Source: Prevotella sp. oral taxon 376
GTDB lineage: Bacteria > Bacteroidota > Bacteroidia > Bacteroidales > Bacteroidaceae
Length of the DNA stretch: 64,000 nt
Assembly: GCF_003043945.1 (NCBI RefSeq)
Contig: NZ_PYXG01000001.1
Coordinates: 1,776,001-1,840,000 of the forward strand
Direction: 5' to 3'
Shown: positions 26,514 through 36,321 of the stretch, in pieces
Numbering within the stretch: position 1 is the stretch's first letter
Layout of the letters: every line of letters begins with the position of its first letter
The notes under the pieces: model-generated
The model's database searches: none
Told to the model about the DNA's origin: nothing
Seen by the model: only the letters and a program-made list of their open reading frames with translations
Translations under genes and position numbers: made by a program

Positions 26514-29087
26514 TTATAGGAAGAGCGACCCGACCTGGAATACCAGTGCGCTGACAACCCATGCCAGGCAGGTGGTGTATGCCGCCGTGAACAGCGCCCA
26601 TTTCCAGGAGCCTGTTTCCCCCTTGATGGCCGCGATGGTGGCAATGCAGGGGAAGTATAGCAGCACGAAGAGCAGGAAGCAATATGCCGTCAATGTGGCC
26701 AAGGGGGCTGCCGCCTCGTATTTTAGTCCGTGGGTGTTGGCAATGTCTGTCTGAATCTTGTGGCGGAGTATCTCATATTTGCCGCCTTCGTTATTATAGC
26801 TGTTGTCTTCGGCAAAGCTTTCATCGTTGGAATACAGGACTCCCATGGTGGAGGCAACGATTTCCTTGGCGCCCACACCGGCCAGAATGCCCACATCCAG
26901 CTTCCAGTTGAATCCCTGCGGAGTGAATATCGGCTCTATGCTCCGGCCAATCTGCCCGATGTAGCTTTGCTCTTGCTGCCGATGAACGGCAGCCATGTAG
27001 GCCTCATGGGCTTCGTGTGCCTGATTGGAATCCTCGCCGTATCGTGCCATGGCGGCCTCCGCGCTCGCTTTGGCAGTCCCCACATTCCTGTCATAGGGAA
27101 AGTAGCCTAATGCCCACACGATGATGCTCGCCACGAGGATAATGCCTCCCATCTTCTTCAGATACTGGCGGCCCTTTTCCCATGTGTGGCGGAAGATGGC
27201 CTTCCATGTCGGGAAGCGGTAGGGTGGCAGTTCCATGACGAAAGGCACATCCTCGCCCTTGAACAGAGTGCTTGTGAAGAGCTTGCTCATGAGTACGGCC
27301 AGAGTCATTCCCACGAGATAGAGGGAGAACATGACGAGCGACTGGGTGAGGCTTCCGACGAAGAAGGTGCCGATGATCATAATATAGATGGGAATGCGAG
27401 CCTCGCAGCTCATCAGGGGGAGGATGAGCATCGTTACAAGCCTGGAGCGACGGCTCTCGATGGTGCGCGTGGCCATGACGGCGGGCACATTGCACCCGAA
27501 TCCCATGATCAGCGGGATGAATGACTTGCCGTGTAACCCCATCCTGTGCATGAGCTTATCCATGATGAAGGCTGCGCGCGACATATATCCGCAGTCCTCC
27601 ATGAACGATATAAAGAAATAGAGAATCAGGATCTGTGGAAGAAATACGATAACCGCTCCCACGCCGCCAATGATACCGTCAATGAGCATTGCCTTGATAG
27701 GACCTTCCGGCATGTAGGCTCCTATCTGGCTTCCCAGTAGTTCTACGAGTGTCTCTATCCAGTCCATGGGATACTGGCCGACCATAAAGGTTGTCGCAAA
27801 CATCACGATCAAGATGAGGATGAAGATCGGGAATCCTACCCATCTGTTGGTTAATATGCGGTCAAGCAGATGGGTTGTCTGGTAGGTGTCTTTCTTGTTT
27901 CCCGTCTTATAGAGCGCTTCCTCAAGTGCGCCATGGATAAATCCATACTTCGCGTCCATGATGGCAGTCTCGCAGTCGTCGCCCGTCTCTTCCTTGACTC
28001 TTCTCGCCGCGTCATCACGATGCCTGAGAATTTCCGCCGCATCGGGCAAGGCCTTGATGTATTCCTCTGCGTCCTTGTCGTATTCAAGCAGCTTTATGGA
28101 CAGATAACGGGTAGAATAGCGGAGCCGCACATTAGGGGCTTTCTTCAGGTGTTCTTGTATTTCTTCGATTCCATGTTCGATCTCGTGTCCATGATTGATA
28201 TGGATATGGCGGAAATGAGGAGATTCCCCCTCTTTGCCCTCGTACATCTGGATTACCATGTGGAATAGCTCTCTGATGCCTCGGCCATTGGTGAAGACGG
28301 TGGGAACCATAGGGACACCCAACAGGCTCCCCAGCTTTTCGTAGTCTATATGGTCGCCTCGTTGCTCCGTCTCGTCAAACATGTTGAGGGCGCAAACCAT
28401 GCGCACGTGCATGTCGATGAGCTGTGTGGTGAGATAGAGGTTGCGCTCGAGGTTGCTCGTGTCGATGACATTGATGATAACATCAGGAGTTTGCTCGATG
28501 ATCTGCTTCCTCACATAGAGCTCTTCGGGAGAATAGGCAGAGAGGGAGTAAGTGCCGGGGAGGTCGACAAGGTTAAACTTATAGCCTTCGAATTCCGCGT
28601 GTCCCTCCTTGGCGTCTACGGTAACGCCGCTATAGTTACCTACGCGCTCGTGTGCGCCTGACGCAAAGTTGAAGAGCGAGGTCTTTCCGCAGTTTGGATT
28701 GCCTACCAATGCAACATTGATTTCCTTGTGCTTCTTCTCTGCCGCGTCCTCAAGCTGCTTGTCGGTAAGTGGTTGCTCATCGGCCTCGCGGCTATCGATC
28801 ATCTTGGAACTTTTGACGAGTTTCTCAGCATCTTTTTCTTCCTCTTCTATCTTCTTGGCTTCCTCAAGGGTTACGACTTCTATCAACTCCGCCTCGCTGT
28901 GGCGGAGGGAAACCTCGTAGCCCATAATCTTGTATTTTACGGGGTCCTGCAAGGGGGCGTTCAGCAAGACCTCTATAGACTTGCCCTTGATGAAGCCCAT
29001 CTCCACGATGCGCTTGCGGAAGCCTCCATGACCGAGCACTTTTACGATGATGCCTTTTTCTCCAGTCTTAAGTTCTGATAATTTCAT
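26514..29087 (-). CDS. feoB: Fused FeoA-FeoB ferrous iron transporter
   Basis: An 857-residue inner-membrane Fe(II) transporter. Residues 1-75 form a FeoA SH3-like domain (MKLSELKTGEKGIIVKVLG). A Lys/Glu-rich linker follows, then the FeoB G-domain with the P-loop GNPNCGKTS (from G129), DLPGTYSLSAYS (G3) and NMFDE (G4). The polytopic transport part includes the gate-type segments GFGCNVPAVMATR and VGAKEIVASTMGVLY. ATG 29087 is the start because it matches FeoA and follows an AGGAGAGGAAAG stretch; the longer frame to 29150 runs past the promoter box. Fusion of FeoA to FeoB is common in Bacteroidetes. Confidence 0.95.
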   Translation of the reverse strand: MKLSELKTGEKGIIVKVLGHGGFRKRIVEMGFIKGKSIEVLLNAPLQDPVKYKIMGYEVSLRHSEAELIEVVTLEEAKKIEEEEKDAEKLVKSSKMIDSREADEQPLTDKQLEDAAEKKHKEINVALVGNPNCGKTSLFNFASGAHERVGNYSGVTVDAKEGHAEFEGYKFNLVDLPGTYSLSAYSPEELYVRKQIIEQTPDVIINVIDTSNLERNLYLTTQLIDMHVRMVCALNMFDETEQRGDHIDYEKLGSLLGVPMVPTVFTNGRGIRELFHMVIQMYEGKEGESPHFRHIHINHGHEIEHGIEEIQEHLKKAPNVRLRYSTRYLSIKLLEYDKDAEEYIKALPDAAEILRHRDDAARRVKEETGDDCETAIMDAKYGFIHGALEEALYKTGNKKDTYQTTHLLDRILTNRWVGFPIFILILIVMFATTFMVGQYPMDWIETLVELLGSQIGAYMPEGPIKAMLIDGIIGGVGAVIVFLPQILILYFFISFMEDCGYMSRAAFIMDKLMHRMGLHGKSFIPLIMGFGCNVPAVMATRTIESRRSRLVTMLILPLMSCEARIPIYIMIIGTFFVGSLTQSLVMFSLYLVGMTLAVLMSKLFTSTLFKGEDVPFVMELPPYRFPTWKAIFRHTWEKGRQYLKKMGGIILVASIIVWALGYFPYDRNVGTAKASAEAAMARYGEDSNQAHEAHEAYMAAVHRQQEQSYIGQIGRSIEPIFTPQGFNWKLDVGILAGVGAKEIVASTMGVLYSNDESFAEDNSYNNEGGKYEILRHKIQTDIANTHGLKYEAAAPLATLTAYCFLLFVLLYFPCIATIAAIKGETGSWKWALFTAAYTTCLAWVVSALVFQVGSLFL

Positions 29088-29114
29088 TTTTTCTCTTTCC
29101 TCTCCTATTACATG

Positions 29115-29122
29115 CAAATATA
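29115..29122 (-). promoter_or_regulatory. -7 box (TATATTTG) for feoAB operon
   Basis: Exact TAnnTTTG match on the minus strand, 27 bases before ATG 29087. Confidence 0.6.
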
Positions 29123-29196
29123 CGACAAAAAAGGTGCAACTCTGTTGCAACCTTTTATTTTGTCAGAAATATACCTAGAAATGGGGAGGGCTGATC

Positions 29197-29895
29197 TTAA
29201 ATGTTAAAGTAGTCTTCCAGTTCTTTCTCGGCGCTCCCATGCTCGTTCTGCAGGTCCTTTAAAATGATGCCATGCTCGAGCAGGGCAATGCGGGTGGATA
29301 TCTCTATTGTATGTTGCAAGTTATGACTACTGATCAGAATGGTAGCCTCGTTCTCCCGGGCATAGGTCAGGAGGAGTTTCTTCAGTATGTTCTGACTTGA
29401 TGGATCCAGAAAGTTGAACGGCTCGTCAAGGATGACGAGCCTGGGGCAATTGAATAATGCGGAAATGATTCCAATCTTCTGTTTGTTCCCGGCAGAGAAG
29501 TCTCTGATGAGTTTTTTCTGATTCATGATCTCGCCCGCCATGAATTGTTCGAAGTCCTTTTCACGGGATTCAACAGCGTCTTTTGTCATGTTGTTCACCT
29601 TTCCGAGGAATTCAAAATACTCTTCGGGAGTGAGAAAATCGATTAAAAACCCTTCATCAATGTAGGAACCGGTGGTCTTTTTCCATTCCTCGCTTTCGGC
29701 TGGATTGATGCCGTTGATGGACACCGTCCCCTCATCTGCTTTCATCAAATCAAGCATCAGGCGAAAAAGAGTGGTCTTGCCGGCCCCGTTGTTGCCTACC
29801 AATCCAAGAATATCGCCATCGTTGATGGTGAATTCCGGGATATGGACGGCTACCTTTTCGCCAAATGATTTCTGGAGATTGTCAAGTCTGATCAT
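29197..29895 (-). CDS. ABC transporter ATP-binding protein, no permease nearby
   Basis: A 232-residue ABC ATPase with Walker A GNNGAGKTT (34-42), Walker B LVILDEP and an H-loop histidine in ISSHNLQHT. The signature motif is unusual: FSAGNKQKIG instead of LSGGQ. Such variants occur in exporters of the CcmA/DrrA type. No membrane partner is adjacent. The gene begins 6 bases after the secA stop, so it is probably co-transcribed with secA. The transported substrate is unknown. Confidence 0.85.
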   Translation of the reverse strand: MIRLDNLQKSFGEKVAVHIPEFTINDGDILGLVGNNGAGKTTLFRLMLDLMKADEGTVSINGINPAESEEWKKTTGSYIDEGFLIDFLTPEEYFEFLGKVNNMTKDAVESREKDFEQFMAGEIMNQKKLIRDFSAGNKQKIGIISALFNCPRLVILDEPFNFLDPSSQNILKKLLLTYARENEATILISSHNLQHTIEISTRIALLEHGIILKDLQNEHGSAEKELEDYFNI

Positions 29896-29900
29896 GCTGC

Positions 29901-32900
29901 TTATCTGATGTTACGCCCATGGCAGTTTTTAAACTTTTTGCCGGAGCCACATGGGCAAGGGTCGTTGGGGCGAGGCATTTTTTCGCGGATAATCGGCGTG
30001 TGATTTACTCTTTGTGCCGTTTCGCGGGTGTCCTGCCGGGCTGCAGCCTGTTGTGCGGGATCGCTGAGGTCGGCCTTCTGTTCATTATAACGCTGGCTCC
30101 TCTGCTCTGGCGCCGCCTCGTGAACTTCCTGTTCCTGCATTTCCGGGATCTGGGCACGCATGAGGATGGACGAGGTGCGATTGTTGATGTCGTCAATCAT
30201 GGTATCCCAGATGGTCGCACTCTCAAGCTTGAAGATCAAGAGGGGGTCTTTCTGCTCGTATGAGGCGTTCTGCACGCTGTGGCGAAGTTCATCCAGTTGA
30301 CGAAGGTTTTCTTTCCAGTTGTCATCAATGATATGCAGCATGATGACCTTCTCGAACTGCTTCACGACATCCTTGCCCTCTGTCTTGTATGCCTTTTTGA
30401 GGTCGCAAGGAATATTATATACGCGCTTTCCGTCGCTAACCGGTACCATGATGCGCTCGAAGCGGTCTCCCTGATTTTCTTCCACATCCTTAATGACAGG
30501 CCAGGCTACACTCTGGATGCGGTCGGTCTTGCGCTTGAAGGCCGCCATCGCGTCTTGGAATGCGCGCTCTGCCAGTACATTGTGGTCGGCATTTAAGAGC
30601 TCTTCTTCTGTAAAGGGGCACTCCATCGCGAAGACTTTCAGGAACTGTTCCTTGCATCCTTCGTAGTCGTTTTTCTCAATGATGTTGATGCAGCGGTCCC
30701 AAATAATGTTTGCTATATCCATGCCGATGCGTTCACCCATGAGGGCGTGTCTACGCTTCTCATAGATTACGGTACGCTGCTTGTTCATCACATCATCATA
30801 TTCAAGCAGATGTTTACGGATACCGAAGTTGTTTTCCTCTACCTTCTTTTGAGCTCTTTCGATACTCTTGGAAATCATAGGAGCCTCTATGCGCTCGCCT
30901 TCCTGGTAGCCCAGACGATCCATGACATGTGCAATTCGTTCTGATCCGAAGAGGCGCATCAGCTTGTCTTCCAATGAGACATAGAAGACCGAGCTGCCCG
31001 GGTCGCCCTGGCGGCCGGCACGACCACGCAACTGACGGTCTACGCGCCGGCTTTCATGGCGCTCCGTGCCAATGATGGCTAAACCTCCTGCCGCCTTTAC
31101 TTCTTGTGTGAGTTTGATATCGGTACCACGACCGGCCATGTTGGTGGCAATGGTTACGGCTCCTAACAGTCTCTCCTCGTTGGTGATGAGGTTCTGTGCA
31201 TCCTGTCCGGCAAGACTGGTATCCGCACTTTTAGCTCCCTCATTTGCCGCTTTGACGAGTGTATTTTGATATCTCACGGCAGACGCTTTGTCGGTAAAAG
31301 CCTTTCCATCGGTCGCAAGGAAAACCGTTCCCTTGGTGCTTTTACCCGCCTCGGCAACTACCAGAGCCTCTTGCTGGTGCAGCTTGGCATTCAATACCTG
31401 ATGTGGAATCTTGCGCATATCGAGCATCTTGGAGAGCAACTCACTGATTTCGACAGAGGTTGTACCTACCAGACAAGGCCGTCCACTGACGCGCATTTCC
31501 TCAATTTCCTCGATGACGGCAGAATATTTCTCGCGGGCTGTCTTATAGACGCGGTCATCCATATCGTTGCGGACTACTGGCTTATTAGTCGGGATCTCGA
31601 CCACATCAAGTTTGTAGATGTCCCAGAATTCACCGGCCTCGGTAGACGCTGTACCCGTCATGCCCGAGAGTTTATGGTACATGCGGAAGTAATTCTGCAG
31701 GGTGATGGTGGCAAAAGTCTGTGTCGCGGCCTCTACCTTGACATGCTCCTTTGCCTCAATAGCCTGGTGAAGACCGTCGCTCCAACGGCGACCTTCCATG
31801 ATACGCCCGGTCTGTTCGTCTACGATCTTTACCTCGCTATCTATGACAACATATTCATCATCCTTATTAAACATGGTGTATGCTTTCAGAAGTTGCTGCA
31901 AGGTGTGAACACGCTCGCTCTGAACGGCATAGAGATTCAGTAGGTCATCCTTTTTGTCAAGACGGTCTTGGTCGTTCAGGTCATGCTCGTTTTCAAGTGC
32001 AGAGAGCTGGCTGGTAATGTCGGGCAGCACGAAAAGATCCGGCCGGCCGGTCTGTTTGGCAAGCCAGGCACCGCCCTTGTCGGTGAGGTCGGCAGAGTTC
32101 AACTTCTCGTCTACTACGAAGTATAAAGGCTCGATGGCCTTGGGCATTTCACGATTGTTATTGGCCATATAGAACTCCTCGGTCTTCAAGAGCCCCGACT
32201 TGATGCCATCTTCTGAGAGATACTTGATGAGCGGCTTGTTTTTAGGCAGTGCCTTATAGGAGCGGAAGAGGGCAAGGAACCCTTCTTCTTCCAGCTGTTG
32301 AGCCTGTTTCTTGTCTTGTACCTGCTGTGCCTGGGTGATTTTCTGCTTAGCCTCGGCAAGCAGTTCCGTGGCCTGCTTGCGCTGCACCTCATAGAGTTTT
32401 TCTACTAATGGCTGGTATTCTTCGAACATCTGGTCGTCGCCCTTGGGTATCGGACCGGAGATAATCAATGGAGTACGGGCGTCGTCAATCAATACGGAGT
32501 CGACCTCGTCCACGATGGCGTAGTTATGCTGGCGCTGCACAAGGTCTGCAGGACTGATGGCCATGTTATCACGGAGGTAGTCGAAGCCGAACTCGTTGTT
32601 AGTTCCGAAAGTAATATCTGCCTGATAAGCCTTGCGCCGCTCTTCCGAGTTGGGCTGATGCTTGTCGATGCAGTCGACGGAGAGGCCGTTGAACATATAG
32701 AGCGGTCCCATCCATTCAGAGTCGCGTTTGGCAAGATAATCGTTCACGGTAACCATGTGCACTCCGTTTCCTGTAAGTGCGTTCAGGAACACGGGGAGGG
32801 TGGCTACGAGGGTTTTGCCTTCACCTGTTGCCATTTCGGCTATTTTACCTTGGTGCAAGGCTATGCCGCCGAAGAGCTGCACATCATAGTGTATCATGTC

Positions 32901-33407
32901 CCATTGGATCTTGTTGCCGCCGGCAGTCCACTCATTGTGGTAGATGGCCTTGTCGCCGTCGATGGTGATGAAGTCGTTTGCCGGATTCCCGGCAAGCTCA
33001 CGGTCGAAATCGGTGGCTGTAACCACGGTTTCTTTGTTTTCGGAGAAACGACGGGCCGTATCCTTTATAATGCTGAAAGCTACCGGCATTACCTCGTTGA
33101 GGGCCACTTCGTATTTGTCGAGAGCCGCTTTCTCAAGTTTGTCAATCTCTGTGAATATGTCCTCGCGCTCGTCGATGGGGGTGTCTTCTATCGTGCTCTT
33201 GAGTTCCGCGATCTTCTCTTTTTCTTCCTTTGCAGAGTCCTGTACATATTTCTGGATTTCCTTTGTCTTTGCACGCAGTTGGTCATTGTTCAGCTCTTTA
33301 ATGGCGGGGTAGGCCTCTTTTACGGTCTCCACTAATGGCTGGATAAGTTTCATATCACGGGTTGACTTGTCGCCAAACAATGACTTTAAAAAATTATTGA
33401 AGTTCAT
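29901..33407 (-). CDS. secA: Protein translocase ATPase SecA
   Basis: SecA drives Sec-dependent export across the inner membrane. The 1168-residue protein is longer than E. coli SecA (901), due to insertions within the first nucleotide-binding domain (about 320-500) and the N-terminal helix, as in other Bacteroidetes. It shows [34 protein letters not shown] (Walker A) and [20 protein letters not shown]. It also has the second motor domain ([23 protein letters not shown]) and the C-terminal zinc motif [14 protein letters not shown]. It has its own promoter. Confidence 0.97.
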   Translation of the reverse strand: MNFNNFLKSLFGDKSTRDMKLIQPLVETVKEAYPAIKELNNDQLRAKTKEIQKYVQDSAKEEKEKIAELKSTIEDTPIDEREDIFTEIDKLEKAALDKYEVALNEVMPVAFSIIKDTARRFSENKETVVTATDFDRELAGNPANDFITIDGDKAIYHNEWTAGGNKIQWDMIHYDVQLFGGIALHQGKIAEMATGEGKTLVATLPVFLNALTGNGVHMVTVNDYLAKRDSEWMGPLYMFNGLSVDCIDKHQPNSEERRKAYQADITFGTNNEFGFDYLRDNMAISPADLVQRQHNYAIVDEVDSVLIDDARTPLIISGPIPKGDDQMFEEYQPLVEKLYEVQRKQATELLAEAKQKITQAQQVQDKKQAQQLEEEGFLALFRSYKALPKNKPLIKYLSEDGIKSGLLKTEEFYMANNNREMPKAIEPLYFVVDEKLNSADLTDKGGAWLAKQTGRPDLFVLPDITSQLSALENEHDLNDQDRLDKKDDLLNLYAVQSERVHTLQQLLKAYTMFNKDDEYVVIDSEVKIVDEQTGRIMEGRRWSDGLHQAIEAKEHVKVEAATQTFATITLQNYFRMYHKLSGMTGTASTEAGEFWDIYKLDVVEIPTNKPVVRNDMDDRVYKTAREKYSAVIEEIEEMRVSGRPCLVGTTSVEISELLSKMLDMRKIPHQVLNAKLHQQEALVVAEAGKSTKGTVFLATDGKAFTDKASAVRYQNTLVKAANEGAKSADTSLAGQDAQNLITNEERLLGAVTIATNMAGRGTDIKLTQEVKAAGGLAIIGTERHESRRVDRQLRGRAGRQGDPGSSVFYVSLEDKLMRLFGSERIAHVMDRLGYQEGERIEAPMISKSIERAQKKVEENNFGIRKHLLEYDDVMNKQRTVIYEKRRHALMGERIGMDIANIIWDRCINIIEKNDYEGCKEQFLKVFAMECPFTEEELLNADHNVLAERAFQDAMAAFKRKTDRIQSVAWPVIKDVEENQGDRFERIMVPVSDGKRVYNIPCDLKKAYKTEGKDVVKQFEKVIMLHIIDDNWKENLRQLDELRHSVQNASYEQKDPLLIFKLESATIWDTMIDDINNRTSSILMRAQIPEMQEQEVHEAAPEQRSQRYNEQKADLSDPAQQAAARQDTRETAQRVNHTPIIREKMPRPNDPCPCGSGKKFKNCHGRNIR

Positions 33408-33450
33408 TTTCTTATGTTTTTTTTGTTCTTACCTAATTATATTTTGGACG

Positions 33451-33458
33451 CAAAATTA
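33451..33458 (-). promoter_or_regulatory. -7 box (TAATTTTG) for secA
   Basis: Exact TAnnTTTG match on the minus strand, 43 bases before the secA start. Confidence 0.6.
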
Positions 33459-33520
33459 CGAATAATTTTTCAATTATCAGCATGTTGCTCCAAGAAAGAT
33501 GAATGTAGCAAAAGTAAAAG

Positions 33521-33608
33521 ACGGCTATTTGGTCGCCTGTTAACGGCTAAAAGGAAGGTAAAAGGCCGTTAAAAGGTCGCCTTCTAACGGCTTTTTCCTC
33601 AGGGCCTC
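33521..33608. repeat. 22-bp-period array, ACGGCT family
   Basis: ACGGCT occurs at 33521, 33543 and 33587, i.e. steps of 22 and 44. The intervening unit at 33565 carries the inverse, GCCGTT. Units 1 and 3 share GGTCGCCT at the same offset (33531, 33575). Lies between the secA promoter and the end of the next minus-strand gene. Confidence 0.65.
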
Positions 33609-33617
33609 TTGAATAGT

Positions 33618-35021
33618 TTAAAACAGGGGAGCCGCCTTGCAGGCGTTGGGTGCCCTTATGCGGATGGCCTTTGCGATGGTAGGGGCAATACGATCTACCG
33701 CTATGGGCATGGTGATGCGCTCTGCTTTGATATTGCCTCCGTAAGCGATGACAGGGAATGGGACAAAGCTGACGCGTGATGTATATTTCTGTTGGTTGTC
33801 TTCGTTGTAGAGTTGCCAGCCCGGCGCGACTTCTACGATGATGTCGCCACTAATGGCGGGATTGTGCCCATTGCGTATTTTCTCGATGTCGCTGTTGCCG
33901 TCAAGGAGTCGTGTGGAGGTGTATACATCTCGTACTCCCGCGTTCTGGATGAGGAATTCCTGGCTTCGTGTGAGCACTTCGGCCAGCCCGATGCGTTTTT
34001 GCTCTAAGAGCTGATGGTTCAGATAGATCTGATTTCTGAAGATGGCCTCCACATATCGGCCTTGTCCATAAATGGCTCCAAGATAAATATTGAGGAGATT
34101 TGCCGTGCGGTTGATATAGAATGTGCCGGTAGGGATTTGATAGCGGGTGTAGTCTACATTCTCCTGCGTGGTGTAACCTGTACTCGTGAGGAAGAAGAGT
34201 ACATTCTGTTTGCCCACGCTGCTCTCGATTCCCGAGATGAGTTCGGCCACCACCTGATCAATTTTGCGATAGACGCTTTCCATGTCTTTCTGCCAGTTTG
34301 TCGCGTTTCTGCCCTTGGCGGAAAGTGTGATTGAAAGCAGGTCGGTAATCTCGTCTTTGCCCATTCTGTTGTCTCTGACGCATTCCTTTGCGGCTTGAAC
34401 GACGGCAAGGTTCTTGGAACCTTCATCTTCGGTGCGTTGAGAGTATACGCTCTTGTATGCGTCCAACCACTTTCTTGCTTTATTGGAATAGTATCCGGAG
34501 GTGCTGAATGTCCCTTTTCGTTCGTCGATCCATATCGCTCCGTCGGCGGCATGGCCGGCTGACAAGATGGCGGCATCTTTTTCCGACGCGATGGCATAGA
34601 TGATGGCTGCTCCGTTTGTGGCCACTTTAAGCTCGTCGCCTATGGTCGAAGTTGAGAGTTTTTTCGGCGAAGCCGTGTATCTGTCGTCGTCGGTACATCC
34701 TACGGGACGGAGACTTTTCCTGTCGAGCCATTTGCTGCTTGTGATTCCATTATAGTAAGGAGTCGTGCCAGTGGCTATGGCGGCTATCGCCGAGGCTCTG
34801 TCAAGTGGCTCGAACGAATAGCTGGCAGCCTCATATACACGGCCCTGCTGAAGCAGTTTTTTCAACCCTCCCTCGCCATAAAGCGGGGCGAAGGCTTCGA
34901 TATAGTCGGTGCGCAATTCATCGATGGCTATGTTTACCACGAGCCGGGGCGCCGACTGCAGAGACTGGGCCTGTCCAGTCGTGGAAAGCGCGACGAGGAG
35001 TGCGGTGAGGTATCTATTCAT
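33618..35021 (-). CDS. Alkaline-phosphatase-superfamily protein, probably inactive
   Basis: A 467-residue exported protein (signal peptide MNRYLTALLVALSTTGQAQS) with the fold of PafA-type phosphatases/phosphodiesterases. Family landmarks remain: LVVNIAIDELRTDY (first metal-site Asp, D34), AIATGTTPYYNGITSS and LSAGHAADGAIWIDE. But the nucleophile region reads EPLDRASAIAAIATG, without the Thr or Ser in its expected T-x-x-A-P-G-H setting. The usual DHG metal motif is replaced by TSTGYT. It is therefore probably a pseudo-enzyme with a binding or structural envelope role. It overlaps the DUF4105 gene end by 8 bases. Confidence 0.75.
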   Translation of the reverse strand: MNRYLTALLVALSTTGQAQSLQSAPRLVVNIAIDELRTDYIEAFAPLYGEGGLKKLLQQGRVYEAASYSFEPLDRASAIAAIATGTTPYYNGITSSKWLDRKSLRPVGCTDDDRYTASPKKLSTSTIGDELKVATNGAAIIYAIASEKDAAILSAGHAADGAIWIDERKGTFSTSGYYSNKARKWLDAYKSVYSQRTEDEGSKNLAVVQAAKECVRDNRMGKDEITDLLSITLSAKGRNATNWQKDMESVYRKIDQVVAELISGIESSVGKQNVLFFLTSTGYTTQENVDYTRYQIPTGTFYINRTANLLNIYLGAIYGQGRYVEAIFRNQIYLNHQLLEQKRIGLAEVLTRSQEFLIQNAGVRDVYTSTRLLDGNSDIEKIRNGHNPAISGDIIVEVAPGWQLYNEDNQQKYTSRVSFVPFPVIAYGGNIKAERITMPIAVDRIAPTIAKAIRIRAPNACKAAPLF

Positions 35022-36234
35022 TCTTGTCGGTATTACCCATGTGTTTGGTTATCAATATTTCGTTTGATATGATTCTTATCAGCAAAATCAGTGCCACGAT
35101 AAGTACAGCCTTGTCATATTTCTGAAAGGCATATCCGATAACAGCGATGGCCGTGAGATATTTGGATGCGGTCAGATACCAGTGTAGTTGCCGTTTGCGG
35201 AGCTTCCTGACTACGGGTATCATGAAAACGAGCGATAGGGGGCATAGAAGCAGAATCTGCAGGTTGAGGCTCACGGTAGGGTGCTGACTGAACACCATAG
35301 CCAAGAGAATGAGCCCCGCAACGCCGTCCAGCGTCATAAGGAGAGCATCATATCCCCAGAGAATCTTTTTGTTGCTCCACTCGAAAACGCAGATGGCAAT
35401 GGTAATTATCAGTAAAATAATTGAACAGTCAGACGGGCTTAAAGGAAAGCCGGATTTATAGTCTCTCTCTCTTGCGTGAAGGAGATATTCCGTATTGCTC
35501 ACCAATTTTTCTTTCTTGCCGTCGATGTTTGTGCGTAGGGCGTTGTCGAAATCGTTCATCAGATTCCCCGGAAGAAATTGCCGCTCGCTTTTTGTCGTCT
35601 TGAAATCAGCTTTCAATCCAAGGAGCAAATCGTTCCCCAGCCGAGCCCAGGGATGGTTGCGGTTATAGGCATGAATCATGCTCCGGAAGCTTTGGCTGAT
35701 TTCATGGTCTTCAGGAAACGACACTTCTTCGTTCATGTTCCTGACGAGTATGTCTCTCGCTCTCGTCGTACAGTTGTCGTAAAAGTAGTTATAACGATAT
35801 TCCCGGTTTTCCGGAAGATAGTTTTTTTGAATGGCTTCAACGATCCGAGACTTGTCTTCCCTGGTGAGATTCAGCACTTGTTGCTTCACCCATCTTCCTT
35901 CCTGCCGATACTCGGCGATAAAGTCTGGGTAGGTGGTGATTCCCATTTGGTAATCGGTGAGGCCAAAGACGAACCGAAGAATGAAAAATTTCTGACGAAA
36001 AGAGAAGATTCCGTAATTGACGACAAGATCTTCTCCATCCATGTCATGAACCCGTATGGCAGTGTGCCCATACAGCGACCATATCTCTTGGCCAGGCCCG
36101 CAGGTCAGCAAGCTTATTTCCACGCTGTCCCATCTTTCGTTGACGGTTGGCACATTATCTGCTTTTGCCTGACATGTTAAAGACAGTAAAAAGATAACCA
36201 AATAGGCTTTAAAAGTCAGTTTTATTTGTTTCAC
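35014..36234 (-). CDS. DUF4105 membrane protein, candidate lipoprotein N-acyltransferase
   Basis: A 406-residue membrane protein. A signal peptide or anchor (about 1-25) is followed by a periplasmic DUF4105 domain with a Cys-His pair typical of papain-like folds: YGHTAIRV (His57) and YFYDNCTTRARD (Cys155). Five membrane helices follow (about 275-400). I recall a protein of this kind being named Lnb, the lipoprotein N-acyltransferase of Bacteroides, but am not certain this is the same family. The start is GTG 36234, only 4 bases after the promoter box. It overlaps the downstream phosphatase-like gene, implying translational coupling. Confidence 0.7.
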   Translation of the reverse strand: MKQIKLTFKAYLVIFLLSLTCQAKADNVPTVNERWDSVEISLLTCGPGQEIWSLYGHTAIRVHDMDGEDLVVNYGIFSFRQKFFILRFVFGLTDYQMGITTYPDFIAEYRQEGRWVKQQVLNLTREDKSRIVEAIQKNYLPENREYRYNYFYDNCTTRARDILVRNMNEEVSFPEDHEISQSFRSMIHAYNRNHPWARLGNDLLLGLKADFKTTKSERQFLPGNLMNDFDNALRTNIDGKKEKLVSNTEYLLHARERDYKSGFPLSPSDCSIILLIITIAICVFEWSNKKILWGYDALLMTLDGVAGLILLAMVFSQHPTVSLNLQILLLCPLSLVFMIPVVRKLRKRQLHWYLTASKYLTAIAVIGYAFQKYDKAVLIVALILLIRIISNEILITKHMGNTDKNE

Positions 36235-36238
36235 GATG

Positions 36239-36246
36239 CAAAAATA
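36239..36246 (-). promoter_or_regulatory. -7 box (TATTTTTG) for DUF4105 gene
   Basis: Exact TAnnTTTG match on the minus strand, 4 bases before GTG 36234, so the mRNA is predicted to be leaderless. Confidence 0.55.
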
Positions 36247-36291
36247 GCTTATATTTTGCAGTTATCGTTCTTTTATTTCGAATTTTTTCAA

Positions 36292-36299
36292 TAATTTTG
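36292..36299 (+). promoter_or_regulatory. -7 box (TAATTTTG) for OM barrel-lptC operon
   Basis: Exact TAnnTTTG match, 22 bases before ATG 36322. Confidence 0.6.
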
Positions 36300-36321
36300 C
36301 AACCTGTATAATGGATAAAGT

